A program made the position numbers and the translations under genes. This document shows positions 11,620 through 24,100 of a stretch of 64,000 nt of DNA, piece after piece (the stretch's first letter is position 1; every line of letters starts with the position of its first letter). The notes under the pieces are model-generated. The model was not told where the DNA came from and ran no database searches. It saw nothing but the letters and a program-made list of their open reading frames with translations. Location of the stretch: NCBI GenBank assembly GCA_963169105.1, contig OY720639.1:53425848-53489847 (forward strand), written 5' to 3'. The stretch comes from Ceriagrion tenellum. Its lineage: Eukaryota > Arthropoda > Insecta > Odonata > Coenagrionidae.

Positions 11620-11970
11620 CAAACGACATTTTACTACCACGTTTTTATGAACTCGATTTCCTGTCTGTCTGTCCGTACGGTACAAATTTTGCAATCTTAT
11701 GAACTAACTTCCCGATTAGCTAGAGACTTGGAAGCTTTAAACATGGCTCAGAACTGGGTAACAATTCAATAATATGCAATAATAATACGTACATAATATA
11801 ATACTAAATAATAATAATAAATGATAATAAAAGTATGCATCAGGGGAAAAAGCCGAGCACAAAATGGAAAAGCCCGTGTCATTGAATGCGATACTATCGA
11901 CGAATTCATTCGTATTATCCGATAAAGTGAACAATACTATAGGCAGATAGGTATAACAATTTTCGACTTC
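11620..11970 (+). repeat. Dispersed repeat X, copy 1
   Basis: The stretch containing CTGTCTGTCTGTCCGT, then an AATAAT-rich run, then GCCGAGCACAAAATGG, CATTGAATGCGATACTAT and CGAATTCATTCGTATTATCC matches 25850-26195 read on the opposite strand, in the same order. Family unknown. A length of about 350 bp with ordered shared blocks suggests an old mobile element or its terminal region. Confidence 0.7.
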
Positions 11971-13180
11971 AGATACGATCACACAAAACTAAAACGCAGA
12001 TCATGAAGTCCGTTTTCAAAACGTGATTAATTTTTTAAAATTCAAATAATTATTTCTTGATGGGTACCCTGTATTTGAAAGAAATGACATTGAAGTCGTT
12101 TTGAAGCGCCTCAACTTCGATTTACTAGAGTCTTGCACAGAATGCATAATGGACACCCCAACGTGGAGTTGCAAAGGTGCATCGAAGTAGGTAGCATTCC
12201 CTCCGAGCCTCTCTGACATTTCTCTCCGCAGTCCAGTTGCGACGACCATCGCGCGGTGCTAGCGTGTGCCAAATGCACGCCTTCCTCCGAAGCTCGAGGC
12301 GATGGCATTCATGACCCGCAGGAATTTAGGGCGGACGAGAAGAAGGCGGGAAATGCGGAATTCCTCCGCTATAAAGCACTCGAGGAGAGGCTAAAATTCA
12401 CCGGCGGCAGTCGCGCATGAAAGGCTGAAGAAATTTAAAGAAAGCAAAAAAATAAAAACCATCCTAATAAAAGGACAGCTAGAGAGACTCTAGCATGGCA
12501 AGACATTTGAGAGGCGATTGATTCCTTCTATGATAGTTTCAGCGAGATATCACCACCCATACAATTCAATGAATTAGGTCTCACCATAAAGAAACAGGCG
12601 TCACAATTCCAATGATAATAAAGTATCAGCCAATATTTCCCCTATTTTCTAGAAATTTTCGAAAGAGTAGCCGTATTTCCTATGACACATTACGTTGCCG
12701 TGAAAATCCAGAGACACATTAAAGAAAAAAAGGAAGTTCCGACGCACAAATCATGTCAGAACGTAAGGGTGAGTAGTTTGTACCTATTCTCGATCATAAA
12801 AAAATATTTATTACTACTCGCAATACTGTCGACAAAATCGCAGAATAATTCCTATGATTGCGAAGGATTATTATACGGTACGATCTAAAACATATGAGTC
12901 CAGCTAAAAAGCCTTGTATTGGGTATTTATCTCATTATCGAGAAATTCAAGCCTAAGATAAAAAGTTTAGAACATCACTTAGCTTACTCCACGCTTTCTA
13001 CAACTGCCTAGATGTTAAAATCGAATTCAAACATTGTCTCTAAGGGGGCATTGGCACTGAGGGTAAGGGGGATCAATCCATCCCATTTGGCTTAAGATTT
13101 ATTTTGCTTGCAGGTCATGGGTGACCGTGAATAATAGTTTTCGGGCTATTTTTTGATAGATTAAGCTCTATGGATCTTCA
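11971..13180. other. Unassigned stretch with a GC-richer patch
   Basis: Mostly AT-rich. The part at about 12110-12420 is GC-richer on both strands and contains GCTTTATAGCGG on the minus strand, but no frame in it shows a known domain and no splice site decides an exon. Confidence 0.4.
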
Positions 13181-13250
13181 TAAATGAGCCATTATATCGC
13201 AATCGCAAAAATATTAATATAAATGAGCCACAATCGCAAAAATATTAATA
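13181..13250 (+). repeat. Short direct repeat
   Basis: The words AATGAGCCA and CAATCGCAAAAATATTAATA occur twice in tandem (first near 13183-13220, second near 13220-13250), with an 8-9 base insertion in the first copy. A local duplication. Confidence 0.8.
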
Positions 13251-13389
13251 GCGCTGGCCGTATTTTTAGGATGAACACCTCGCGACAGTATGATACAAAT
13301 TTATCAGGCCGCTGAGAAATAGGCAATGTCAATCCATTAAATATCGATCAATTCCCCCATGAAAAATTCACACCTACGCCACTGGGTCT

Positions 13390-13650
13390 CAAATATGACT
13401 AGAACGCTCTTTCTCGCTTGAACGAACTAAAAGGAAGGCGAGGTTTTTATTTTTTAATTCATTCGATAGATGGCTCTGCAACTCGGGTCCACGGACGGAA
13501 ATGGTTATTCGTCTGCTCCCTGCGCGCGCACGGAGGAAATGGATTGTGAAACGCGAGAGAAAGCAGATAAAAGGGGCGGGGCCGCGGTCTGAAAGTGCGG
13601 CGGGAAGGCACTCAAGCCGGTCCCTCACCCTTTTCGTCCATTAATCGGAA
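13390..13650. promoter_or_regulatory. GC-rich patch, possible regulatory element
   Basis: An island of high GC in AT-rich surroundings. It holds a GATAAAAGGGGCGGGGCC run (GATA site joined to a GC box, about 13565-13583) and a CpG-rich stretch. No convincing reading frame or splice site. The call rests on composition and words only. Confidence 0.2.
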
Positions 13651-16600
13651 TGTACGCGTCTTGGGAGAAATCTTCGAACTCCAGGAGAAGCTGAGGAGGC
13701 GAGGTTCTTACGTCGACATACTACCAGGATCGTGAACATAACCCATACTTTAGAACTTGTCGATGAAGCTTTACGGTGCGAGATCTAAAAGATGCTTTAG
13801 CTTGCGTCAGTGAAGGGTGCAGTAAATAGTTGTCCGGAAACAACCCATCCAAGTGTTACTTTTCGTCATTATCTTTAAGGCGGCTGGAGCAGTAAACGAG
13901 GGTCACTGAGTGCATATTTTTATAATTATTCAAGTATAAAAAAATACTAGGACCACATTTCATTTTAGCACATCTATTTACTCGGTGGCACTCACCAGGC
14001 ATGCAGTCAAGACATTTATACTTTGTTTTTACTTTATTCCTACAACTAAAGCATGTTATGACTTGAGTTCCCAGAGCTCTGCACGAAAGGAAAGCAATAA
14101 TTACATTTTAATATTTTTCAGAATATTTTACGTGGGGCGACACCTTGATATTCGTCATCCACCTTTACAACAATATGAAATGTCTCACTTCGCGCATAGA
14201 ATAATATCTACATATATTATGCCGAATTATTACATGATACATCGTATGCGGAAAAGTGCTGAGAGTTAAAATAGATTTGAACGGCCAAAAATTCAACTCG
14301 GTGAGGTGAACTTATTTTTCACTCTTTTTCTATAGGTTTCACAGTGTAATAGCTCGTAAGCGAAGTTTCACACAAATCTGGGCATCAACAAAAATCGTTC
14401 CAACCACCTTCAATTGGGGTCCCTAACCTTCCGCATATGCCGTTAACCAATATCCAATTCCTTCAGTGAAATTCCATTCTGACTTAGACTTGGTGTTTGA
14501 CGACAAACTAACTTTTCACGACAGTTCCAAAATATTTTTTGGGGAGGAAATGGCTGTTTGTCGCCTTTGTCACCGCATTACGACATTAGGGACCCTCTTT
14601 CTCCCGAACAATTCTCTTAAGATGCACCCTTTCCATTCCAGAACAATGCCCTGCCTTCTGGTTCTCAGCCTGCCCGTCAACACTGAATCTCCTCATTCCT
14701 TCAATTAATATGTGCCAAGCTTTTGTCCGTCATCGTAATACCTCGCTACGAAAATTGTGCAGTCAATCGACATCTTCTTTCCACCCTTGGAATTCTGGAC
14801 CTGCATCACCGCCTATCAATATCTGACGTTAAATAGCTATGTAACATTTTTAACAGGGCCTACTGAGAGAATAATTTCCTATCATCCTTTCTATTCGCGT
14901 ATCTTCTCGATATTTCAACCACATGAGCCTGTTACACGTTCAAAAATTCCGACGTTCCAAGTCCCAGAGATCCCCTTTCCACAGTATTTTCACAATATTT
15001 GATTCCCTTACAGGAGAGTCTACACCATTTGATCTTTTTTCTACGACCTCCTTCAATTGCTCCCTCTTACATCTATCGGGGGAAATACCTATTTTTTTGT
15101 TGCCCAATTGATTGCTTACGTGATGGTGTGTGGCCATTTTTAACTGTCAATGTTTTTTATCATCTACTTATCATTTACTTCCGACCTAGTAAATATCCTT
15201 CGTGAACTCAATTACAAACATATAATTTCGCTTAAACCTTTCGCTAAATGCAGCGCACTCTTTAATTGTCACCATCAAATTACGACAACGCCTGAGAGCA
15301 TGAGTAATTATCCTACGCAGCGAAAATTCTGACACGGAATATTCCAAATCAATGAACACCCTGCTTCACGCAAGGCTCTATGCAGTGGTACTTGTAGAAA
15401 GAATTTATTTTGGAACGATGCTAATCAACTTGGAATAAAATTATTCACTTTCAAATATTTCCAACATACAGGCATACAAGTGTACATCAGATGGGAAAGA
15501 AATCGAATTAGAGACATACGCTTCTTCTCATGAATCCACACTCATGAAAGAAGTGACATTCAACCGTTCTAATCTTATGATAGATAATGCATAGGCCGAA
15601 CTAACTATTCAGAAAAAGCTCACCGACAGAATACTTCTGAAGGAATTTAGGAGCAACATAGGTATGAGAAGCCCGTTGAAGAATAAATTGATTTGTTCTC
15701 CACTGAATAAGGTACTAATCACAATAATATGCGAATTAAGATACTCAAACTCAAATGCATATGCAGACAAGCATTTTAATTTCCTCAAGAATCACTTTCC
15801 TTAAGAACAAAGAATATAACTCAGCAAAAAATATTTATGAAGGGATATAAGAAAAAATATATAATTCTCAAATGAATGCAATCTTTTAGCCCACATCATT
15901 TAGATGAGTTTGCATTCATAATAGATATTGTAAATTTCTAATTATACAATAAAGGCATTCGCGTGACATCACAAAATTGCGACAGCTAATTAAAAACGCA
16001 CGAATCACAAGCATTCAGGCGGTGCCAAATCTCAGAGGAGTTACTTCCAGAAAGGATACAAATATCTCAAGAAAATTCACACCTGATAATGGCAAGCTGA
16101 TGAAGATATTGAAACTAGATAATATAAAAGATGGGATCTCCACTGAAAAAATTTCTTGAAGAGAAGTGTTAGGAGAAATACCTACGGAACCACTTGGATC
16201 ACTCTAAAGCCAGCCGAACTACTTAGACAGCCGATGTACACTTATTTACACAGGTCAGAATGAATAGACAAAGGTCAAGTGGCACTGTAAGGTTACGTCA
16301 AAAGATACCATGTGAGACTGAATATAAACAAAATCATAGATAATCAAAAACACCGTGAAACAGAAACATTTATAATAATATCAGCGATAAAATTGCTTAA
16401 ATGGTGCACATAAAAGTCATTGCATGCATTTATTATATTTCTTTTTAAATGCCTGTATGTTAGAAGGTAAGGGTTCAAACAACTCTCCAGGTAACTGGTT
16501 CCATTCAATAATTGTCCAGTTGAGGAATGAGAATTTTTTAACATTTGTTTTTTGGGATCTCTGTTTTACTTTGAACATATGATCATTCTTGCCGATGAAG

Positions 16601-17280
16601 GATGGCTTCTGTTCTTCTAGTTCTGTTTGAAACTCTCCCTATGCTGTTTCGTTCTTAATAATTCTATACAACCCGCAAATTCTACATATAAGAGTTATGC
16701 CCTGCCCAGACAGCTAAGATATGTTCCCCATTCCACCTCCTAATTTCAAACATAATTGGGTTATACCTGTTTAAAACTTTCGCGGAACATGTCACTGGAT
16801 AAAATAATTAATATTTAGGGATATAGGATAACTTAGTCCAGTTTTTGAAGCGAAAAGAATACGGAAGAAAAATTCGAAAATATAATATTTGTGAATTAAT
16901 TATTCCATAACGTTACAATAATGAATTACAAAATTTATCATTGAAGCAGAAGAATATTCCGTAAGAATTATTTTCATCGTTATCTGGTGTTACGCGGGTT
17001 GCAGGTCGTTTAGGATAAGTGTGTTTGCTTCGTTATCACCGTGACAGGCATGGAAAACAGGAAGAACAGGGTCAAATTGAATCCGTGGCAGGCACCAAAA
17101 AGATATTAAAATAATGTCCATTTCACAAATAATACGAGCTCTTAATGACAAGTTTCCGATAAATCCCTCGTGAAGCGCCAATAAATTAGGATTTTCGAGA
17201 CTAAGACGTCACAACCTGGACTATGTTCCACAATGCCCTCACTGAATTAAGACTCATTTTTCAGTAAAAATAAAGAGGAC
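13651..17280. other. Unassigned AT-rich stretch
   Basis: About 3.6 kb without a recognisable gene, transposon domain or RNA. Open frames at 13985-15332 on the plus strand are short and of low information content. Confidence 0.45.
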
Positions 17281-17321
17281 AACTTTTACTAAAACCACTA
17301 GATTTATTAAAAAACGACCCA

Positions 17322-17352
17322 GGTTTCGATGTGCATTCACATCATCTTCAGG
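17322..17352 (-). ncRNA. Hammerhead-ribozyme-like motif in PLE 3' region
   Basis: The minus strand reads CCTGAAGAT, then a perfect 6-bp hairpin GATGTG-AATG-CACATC, then GAAACC. This matches the CUGANGA / stem II / GAAA core arrangement of hammerheads, except for one extra U before stem II. PLEs are known to carry hammerheads in their terminal repeats. I could not identify a convincing stem III and cleavage site, so activity is not claimed. Confidence 0.5.
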
Positions 17353-17429
17353 TAAATGAAGGCCGTAGTGCAGGGCTTATATAGTAAACATTACCAGGTG
17401 AGGAGAGGTGGGTGGTGGGGGAGAGGGAG

Positions 17430-17975
17430 CTAGGAGGACAAAGAGGAGGGGATTAAAGCTTTGAGGATGGGGGAATAGGCAGAGAGCATACATTCATTAA
17501 CATGGAATTTATCACAGTCAACTTGGTTTTTAAAAATCTCTAGCTCTTCTAAAGCATTCAGCTTGCGTCTGTCATTAGTAAAATGGAGAGGTGTCATGGT
17601 AAAATCACTTTTATGTCCGTGGGTTAAAAGATGTTTGGCGAAGTTACTTCCGTTAAAATTAAAATATCTAAAATCCCTTTTATTTCCCATTCCAATCCCA
17701 TTTGTCTAATTTCAAAATTTCTGCACGTCTGTCCAACATACTCTCCACCACATTCATTTCATTCCATTAGGTATACACTACTTAATTTCTGGGGTTCAGT
17801 GGCGTCCTTCCAGTTCACTAACAGGTTTTTTACACTATATGGTATTTTAAATGCCACTTTATAACGGTACTTCGGAAACAATTGCGCCACTCGAGAGGAA
17901 AACTTCCTAAAGTAGACAATTGAACGCCATTGTTGAACAGAGGTTTCAGTTTTGTTATACAAACTGGCCACTAAC
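17430..17975 (-). pseudogene. PLE GIY-YIG endonuclease and RT end, broken
   Basis: The frame 17971-17759 ends in SSVYLME, the GIY-side strand of the endonuclease. After a frame change the YIG side follows as GGEYVGQTCRNF (about 17745-17710). A further frame (17690-17430) reads DFRYFNFNGSNFAKHLL, with the conserved Asn and His of the FN-SNFA-H block, then LNALEELEIFK, the C-terminal helix with the catalytic-type Glu. GIY-YIG endonucleases of PLEs nick DNA for target-primed reverse transcription. Two frame breaks inactivate this copy. Confidence 0.8.
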
Positions 17976-18165
17976 CTCTTTTCCTCCTATTCTTGCGAAT
18001 TAATTTGCCTATTAGTGAAAGTGGATAGCCGTTATTCACTGCAATCTGTTTGATGGTTCGGGATTCTTTTTCAAACTCTGAGTCGTTCAGGGGAATGTTG
18101 AGAGAGTGATACTCATTTCTCAGGCTTGATTCAGTAAGGGAATTGTCGGACTTCTGTATAAAAAC

Positions 18166-18904
18166 AGTCAGCAGAATACAACCCCAGAGTCCTACTTCAT
18201 ATTCGTACGAAATGACTATAAAAAGTAAAAATATCTCCTTCTATAAAGAAAAGAATAGGGCGCACGAAAGCATTAACAGCAAGTCTAAAGCGGCACCGAA
18301 CAAGGCATTGCGACAGATGTTGGATTTACATCCTTCCTCAATTATTTACATCCTTCAAACCATGCTCAAGCCTACGCTAGTGAAAGGCAGCGCCAACAAT
18401 TGACTTAACTAATGGCTGACAAAACACGATCCAACCGAAGAGCCTCAACGAATTCAATTTTGGTAGCCAGGCTTTAGCTTAACAATCATGCATTTTTAAT
18501 GGGATAGAGTAAGAATCTTATCGAAGATCGAATACACGGAAAGAAGTAGAGAAAACAGCAAGTTTCTCGTCTTTACTGACAGGAGTAACTGCACTTTATT
18601 ACCGAGATGAGACCCTACACTCGATTCAAAGGGAATTAAATGCATTATTACATGTTATAAGAAATAACTCTCACAACGGTAAAAATCCATTTAAAAACTT
18701 TAAAACATTTAAATCCTATAAAGTCGTTAAATATAAAAAAACAGCAATTTACGGGTGGGGTCCATCGACAACTCTCGCGCATGTTTCCGTTGCATGACAA
18801 AATGAAGAGGAAACGTTCAAAATTACCCGTTTTGGAAAAGATGAAATAACATACTTTTACATGACTGAAATTCAACGTTATTAAATTAAAACATCCACAT
18901 TAGC
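18166..18904. other. Unassigned spacer
   Basis: AT-rich, with two near-identical words TTACATCCTTC (18325-18356). No gene signal. Confidence 0.4.
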
Positions 18905-19300
18905 CTTGCACTTGGCTCATTTTTTTCACACGGTACGTTTAAAACTCCTTCATATTAGAAGGATTTTTGTATCCTGAAAAAATTATTGCAGTAACAATAT
19001 GATGTATTTTAAAAAATAGTTCAGAAAGAATTTAAACTACACACTGTGGATTTGTTGACTCGATTTAGGAGTTTAAAATTCCTCACCTTTTAAATATGGT
19101 TTCTCTGGACTACTTGCACGTAACATTTCTCGTGTAAACGGGCTGGTATGTTTCGTCAAACATTTCGGTGAATAGTAGAGCATGGGACTGATATTTTGGT
19201 ATTTTTAGAAGGGTGAGATATTATTCTTTAAAATGAGACCAAATTAATTGATTTCCACGTGAAATGATATTTCGCTCTAACTACCTTGAAATGATGAATC
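18905..19300 (+). repeat. Dispersed repeat Y, copy 1
   Basis: Shares ordered blocks with 54530-54920: the CACGGTACGTT / AAAACTC start, the GAAGG block, ACTACACACT, then ATATTTTGGTA-TTTT-GAAGGG and GTGAGATATT. Related copies lie at 47400-47780, 55040-55400, 60030-60290 and 60820-60960, all on the same strand. No protein domain found; the family is not identified. Confidence 0.65.
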
Positions 19301-20040
19301 CATGCTTCGTCCCCGCTTTCGTTAATTTAGCAAAATCGACGAAGACAGCATTGCAATACGCCACAAATCAAACAAATATTAATTTTTAATTACAAAAATT
19401 AGCTCCAGTGGCGAAATCGATGGAGGGAGGAGGAAAATATACCAAAAATTAAGCTTCAATTGCAAAGTTCCATTGCACACGCTGGCTGAAGACGCAAAAC
19501 TATAACATCTGCACACACACAGAGTCAAATGTTCCGACGAGATATTTCGATAGCCATCTATCTGTCCCAAATCCTTTACCAGCACATAAATTTTGCGTGC
19601 ATAAGAGACAACCTAGGTAAGAAGATATTCAAAGTTAAAATACTGACCTGGGCACAATTTCTCATTCAGTGATTTTTAAAATGGGAAGGAATACGAAAAA
19701 AAGTATCGATGAAGTGGAGCATTCACCTAGGAAAAAGCAAAAAAAGCAGACCGATTACCAAAGCGGGAGAGAGCAAAGAGTACGCGTCCTACGCAGCCTT
19801 GTATCAAGCTTGCTATCTCTATAAAACTTTCAACTTTTTTTTAAAGACACATCAGTGTTAGGGAAGGTGAAAGACAACTGAAGGCATTACTGTCGTTAAG
19901 GATAGGTGGAAACATTGGAGAAGGAAAAAAACGTTTACGTCGTGAAGCGCGGGGAGAAATCTGGCGTCAGCACTAACATTCCCTTAGTGATTGAATCAAT
20001 AGTATAACGTCCCTTCCGAAGCAAGGAGTACTGCACACCA
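19301..20040. other. Unassigned spacer
   Basis: AT-rich; no coding or structural signal recognised. Confidence 0.4.
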
Positions 20041-20543
20041 ATGCCCAACATTATACTGACCGGTTAGTGTTAGACGAAAATGGCGCAGTCGTTACGCTAT
20101 ATTTTAATGTAAACTGAGATAATGGGTCATGTATATTACACAGACCGTCGATTAGTTGAGGTGAGGGTTTATCAATCTCCGGATGTGTTAGCACCTACAT
20201 TTGTACCGAATAAATATTTAACTAGATATTATAAAGCCATGCCAAAGTGTTCTCCAGTCAGCACCCAATAATTGGCGCAGAACTCCATCGATAAAAAATG
20301 TCTGGTACTCGAACTTCCGCTTCTGGGGATCTGTGGCACTTGTCGACGGTCGTTAAACAGTACCTGGCTCCCTTGAGGTCTTTAATCGACAGTGACGAGT
20401 CTAAATCTCATATTTCTAGGCGCTCGACATTTTTGGCGATCTTGAAAACTAAGCGCTACGCATCGGTGTATGGGGTAGTACGCGACAAAAGCGACCAAAG
20501 TCGCTTATTAATTATCGAAATCGTTGACACTGTCGACTGTTGA
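20040..20543 (+). mobile_element. Possible LTR retrotransposon 5' fragment
   Basis: A stretch with an AATAAATATTT polyadenylation-type word (near 20208) ends in ACCCAATAATTGGCGCAG (about 20266-20283), which resembles an LTR end followed by a primer-binding site (TGGCGCAG type, as used by some gypsy-group elements). It is followed by an 81-codon frame (20298-20543) beginning with a real ATG and reading MSGTRTSASGDLW, in the place of gag. A second TGGCGCAGTCG occurs at about 20083. No RT, protease or second LTR is seen in the window, so this is a weak call. Confidence 0.35.
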
Positions 20544-20748
20544 CAAAGATGAGACGTGTGGACTTGCCGACGTCCATGGAGGCGGCATGGGAGACAAATG
20601 ACAATAGTCAACGGTAATTAAAAGTTACACCTTCCCATAAGAGGGGGGCTAGTAGACTGACCACAGTACTAACCATATCTCCTCGTTCGTTGTGGTCAGC
20701 CAATAGAGTACTATGCGAGGAAGCCTTACCCTTACCCATCGACGAAAG

Positions 20749-20800
20749 TATATAACAACCTGTTGCCCAACTCCGTATCAAGCGGCGGCGAACACATCAT
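20749..20800 (+). promoter_or_regulatory. Candidate TATA promoter
   Basis: TATATAA at 20749-20755 is followed 31 bases after its first T by an A in the context TATCAAG (20780), which is normal spacing for a TATA/initiator pair. The downstream 350 bp is GC-richer and holds two small ATG-started frames and a donor. Sequence-only prediction. Confidence 0.22.
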
Positions 20801-20821
20801 AAAGCGATAGTATACAAGAAG

Positions 20822-20986
20822 ATGATGACGATGGTACCCTTTAAAAAAAGCCTGGCGTTTTATTTTTTCCTCGATACGTTGGTGCTGCGGTCTGAGCCCC
20901 AGATGATCCGCGCGGCGCGACGCAAGTATAACAAGGAGTCGTGCGGTTCTCGTCTTACTCACCAGCGCCGCTCGCCCTTGACGTGA
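20822..20986 (+). CDS. Small open frame, 54 codons, function unknown
   Basis: Starts at ATGATGACG and ends in TGA. The product is basic (block RAARRKYNKESC) with a short hydrophobic run (LAFYFFLDTLVL) near its start. It lies about 40 bases after a candidate transcription start. I recognise no family. It may be a chance frame or an upstream ORF in a 5' exon. A 100-codon minus-strand frame overlaps it and is no better supported. Confidence 0.15.
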   Translation: MMTMVPFKKSLAFYFFLDTLVLRSEPQMIRAARRKYNKESCGSRLTHQRRSPLT

Positions 20987-21022
20987 CATAGCGACACACC
21001 GTCCATCACGGAGGATATAACA

Positions 21023-21163
21023 ATGCAAAGCCATGAGTTCGAGAAGAACGTGTCCACGGCCGCATTAGCTATTGAAGAAGATTCACCCCAAGGCCATGAT
21101 CTCAAGAGGGAAAGGGGAAGTAATGAGAGTAAGTTGAAGAGGAAAGATTCACGCACAAAATAA
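21023..21163 (+). CDS. Small open frame, 46 codons, possible first exon
   Basis: Begins MQSHEFEKNVSTAAL and is rich in charged residues. It contains a strong donor-like GTAAGT at 21129, so the true exon might end at 21128 with codons continuing elsewhere. No homology recognised and no acceptor linked to it in the window. Confidence 0.15.
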   Translation: MQSHEFEKNVSTAALAIEEDSPQGHDLKRERGSNESKLKRKDSRTK

Positions 21164-24100
21164 GAATAATTATTGTAACAAGAAAATGAAACACAAGTGC
21201 TAATCCACACGAATTAGTAGACATGTACAGTGACACCTCGCGATCTCAAAATCACAAAGGCTAACACAAGGAGAATCCAGTAGCTACGAGCCGGATTTCA
21301 ACGGAAATTGGCAGGCTTGCAGTCATAAGATAATGATTCACGAATCAACCCACCTGGGGTAATAAACCCTATTACTTAAACAAAATGGCCGTCAAATCAT
21401 TTACTATCAATATCATCCATGGAAGTGAGCGTTAATGGAAATGAAGAAGTGATCAAGAGGTAGAGTGGTCAAGAGGAAGAAGTGGTAATGGAAATGAAGA
21501 AGAGGTATACAAAAGGATTTTCCCCACCTGCTGCTTTATTACTTTACCTATATAGACTGTAAAATATTTTCAATTAGAGCAAAATAAACATTATCAGGTT
21601 TGCCCTAAGGATAAACACACTAGGTCCTGACACCTACGTCGCAATAAACAAAAATTTAGTGAAACCCACAGAGTTGGCGCTCATTTCCATCCTTGATTTT
21701 AAATTTGTTCTTCCAAGATGCGTTAAAGCAATATAAAATTATTTTCCACACACCAAATCTGATTTCCTTCGGAATTTCAAATCATTTTCCTTCGAAAAGG
21801 CCCCTTTTCCTTCATACCCGACACTTCCAAAAAGGATCTCATAATAGCTGACGTAATTACCTGGCTCCATATTCAATAAATGTAATTTACCTACGGCGAG
21901 AAAGTCGTATTACGCCGCCCTAAGAGCTATTATGATGATTACCATCCGAAAGGTTGTGATTCTTTTCAAAGGGAAAAGGAGCAGTAACTTTGCCATGTTT
22001 TACACATTCATAATCGTCCTCGAAGTAAAACGTAATTACAAAAAATAATGCAGTTATGATTAAAAAACGGCAAAGAGAGGTGTTGTCATGCATGAAGCGT
22101 AATAGGTGCATCCTTATCCACAAAAGAATATGCTTGCCCTTCGTGAAATTAGGCGCCAACTATTCCGATTATAATATAAGGAGAATGTAACCTAATATCT
22201 GCGCCAGATCTCTCTTGACTAATTCTCCATATTCCATAAAATGCTTCCCTTTCCACCCTGCCCACCCAACCCTTAATGGCGCGGATGACCTCAAGCAGTC
22301 GGTCGCTTCCCTCCGCAGAAAAAAAAGGATTCAGAAGCGTCTCGCGATCAGACAATAGATTTCCCGTATTGCAAGACGTATCCAAGTGCTATTAAACACG
22401 AAAGGATTCCATGTCATGAAATTGAAGTCTTTTTGCGGCATTATAATTCAGGTGGAGATAGAGAGATGCGTCGGTAGTGATAGGGTAGCGTTGAGTTTTG
22501 ATTGGTTGGGGCAGAATAAACTTACGAACCACTGGGAGTCAGTTGTAAAACAACTTAAAATAATTACCCCGGGTGCACCCATACCCGCATCGGGCAGAAC
22601 GCTACAGTTGACGGTTAAACGCTCCAACAAAGGGTCTAGATACCCGGAAGTAGCAATTTAGCCCACGGACAATGGACTTTTATCACCAACCCCCTCGACG
22701 AGTCGAGTACCAATTTAATCGATGTCACAAGAGGGGGTTGAAGTAGTCCTGGACGAAGGAAAGGAGTGGTGGAACAAAAACATGCATCGTACATATTTTT
22801 TTGGATACCACAGGAACCATGAGCTAAAAAAGTTCCAACGCCACTGCGTGTTTCGAAAGAAATATTTCAAATTTGCATTTGACTGGTTTAAAAGATACTG
22901 CTGTCATTGATGTCCCAGCTATGAAAAAAAAGATTAAGGTACCGCATATGTGAATTATTCCACGGGAATTTTATATTACAACTTTTCCCTACAAACCGAG
23001 CAGACCGCAACGACATTTCCAAAGAATTAAAGCATTTTGACTTCATTAAGGTAGTAGTTTTATGATAACTCAAAAAATGAAGATAGGCAAGGGCCAAATT
23101 TGTTCAAAATTTCCAAATCACTCGCAGAATTCACTTCTTGTAAGCAGTCTTCCGCGAAAATGTAATTTATAAATCAAAGAAAAATAATATTTCGTCCCAT
23201 GTTCAGCCATTTTTGCATTGGACACCGATTAGTTCTACGTTTAAATTGTGAATTCTGGTACCTATACCAAACAAAGGACGAGCTATAAGAAATCGGGATG
23301 TAAATTAAATGGTACTGAAGTCCTGCTAACCTATGAAAGAACCACTCGAAACCTACGAAAAAACCACGGCATAAATTTTTTTTAAATGTAAGACGGATTT
23401 CAAACATTGAGAAAGACTATATATCTTTCAAAAACTCGACGGATGAGGAGGAAGTACTTGCAAGGAAATCGAATTCTAGGAATACGAACAATACAGACCG
23501 CAGCTAGGTTAGTAGACATCGAGCCCGGTTCAAGCTGTTACAGAGCCGCTTTCGAGATCTCGTAAATAATAGGGATGACAATTGAAACCCAGGGCGAACT
23601 GAAGCCTTTACTTTATCGCGGTATAAGAAAATTAATTTGAATTATTGCGATTAAAAGTCTCCAATTACATTCAAACTGCATCGATTCGAAATGGAATCGA
23701 ATAATGTGGCATTTAATTCGATTTTTCCCATGTCAAGCGTACAGCATATTGCAGCACGATTTCCCGCCTAAGGGATCTATAATAATCTCGTTACCGTTAA
23801 CCGCATGATAACGCAGCCCTACCTTCACGTTAACTGAGTGTGATGGGTTTTTTGCGTTGACACCTAGTAATATCGATTAGCTAATCATTATTCGAATATC
23901 GATTAACTATGAGCATTGAAGTTAAACGAATTGACGTAGGTGGCTGAAGCGATATCCGTTTATGGACAGGTTTGCCTGAAACTTCGCAAACGTGACTTAT
24001 ACGATATATGTAGATAAACGTAAAAATATGCACGTTACCGATTTGATTTCTTGGCTATTCAAAACTATTTTAATACGTAGCCATATGGCAATTGGCTTAT

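Larger units (their letters stand above)
17281..18165 (-). mobile_element. Penelope-like element, 3' part
   Basis: Read on the minus strand from 18165: a block LNDSEFEKESRTIKQIA then NNGYPLSLIGKLIRKNRRK, typical of the end of PLE reverse transcriptase; then VQQWRSIVYFRKFSSRVAQLF and KYRYKVAFKIPYSVKNLL (about 17930-17830); then the GIY-YIG endonuclease; then a 3' UTR with a hammerhead-like motif (17322-17352) and an AATAAATC run (about 17300). This order, RT then GIY-YIG, defines canonical PLEs. The upstream RT palm is missing and frames are shifted, so it is a truncated fossil. Confidence 0.85.
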
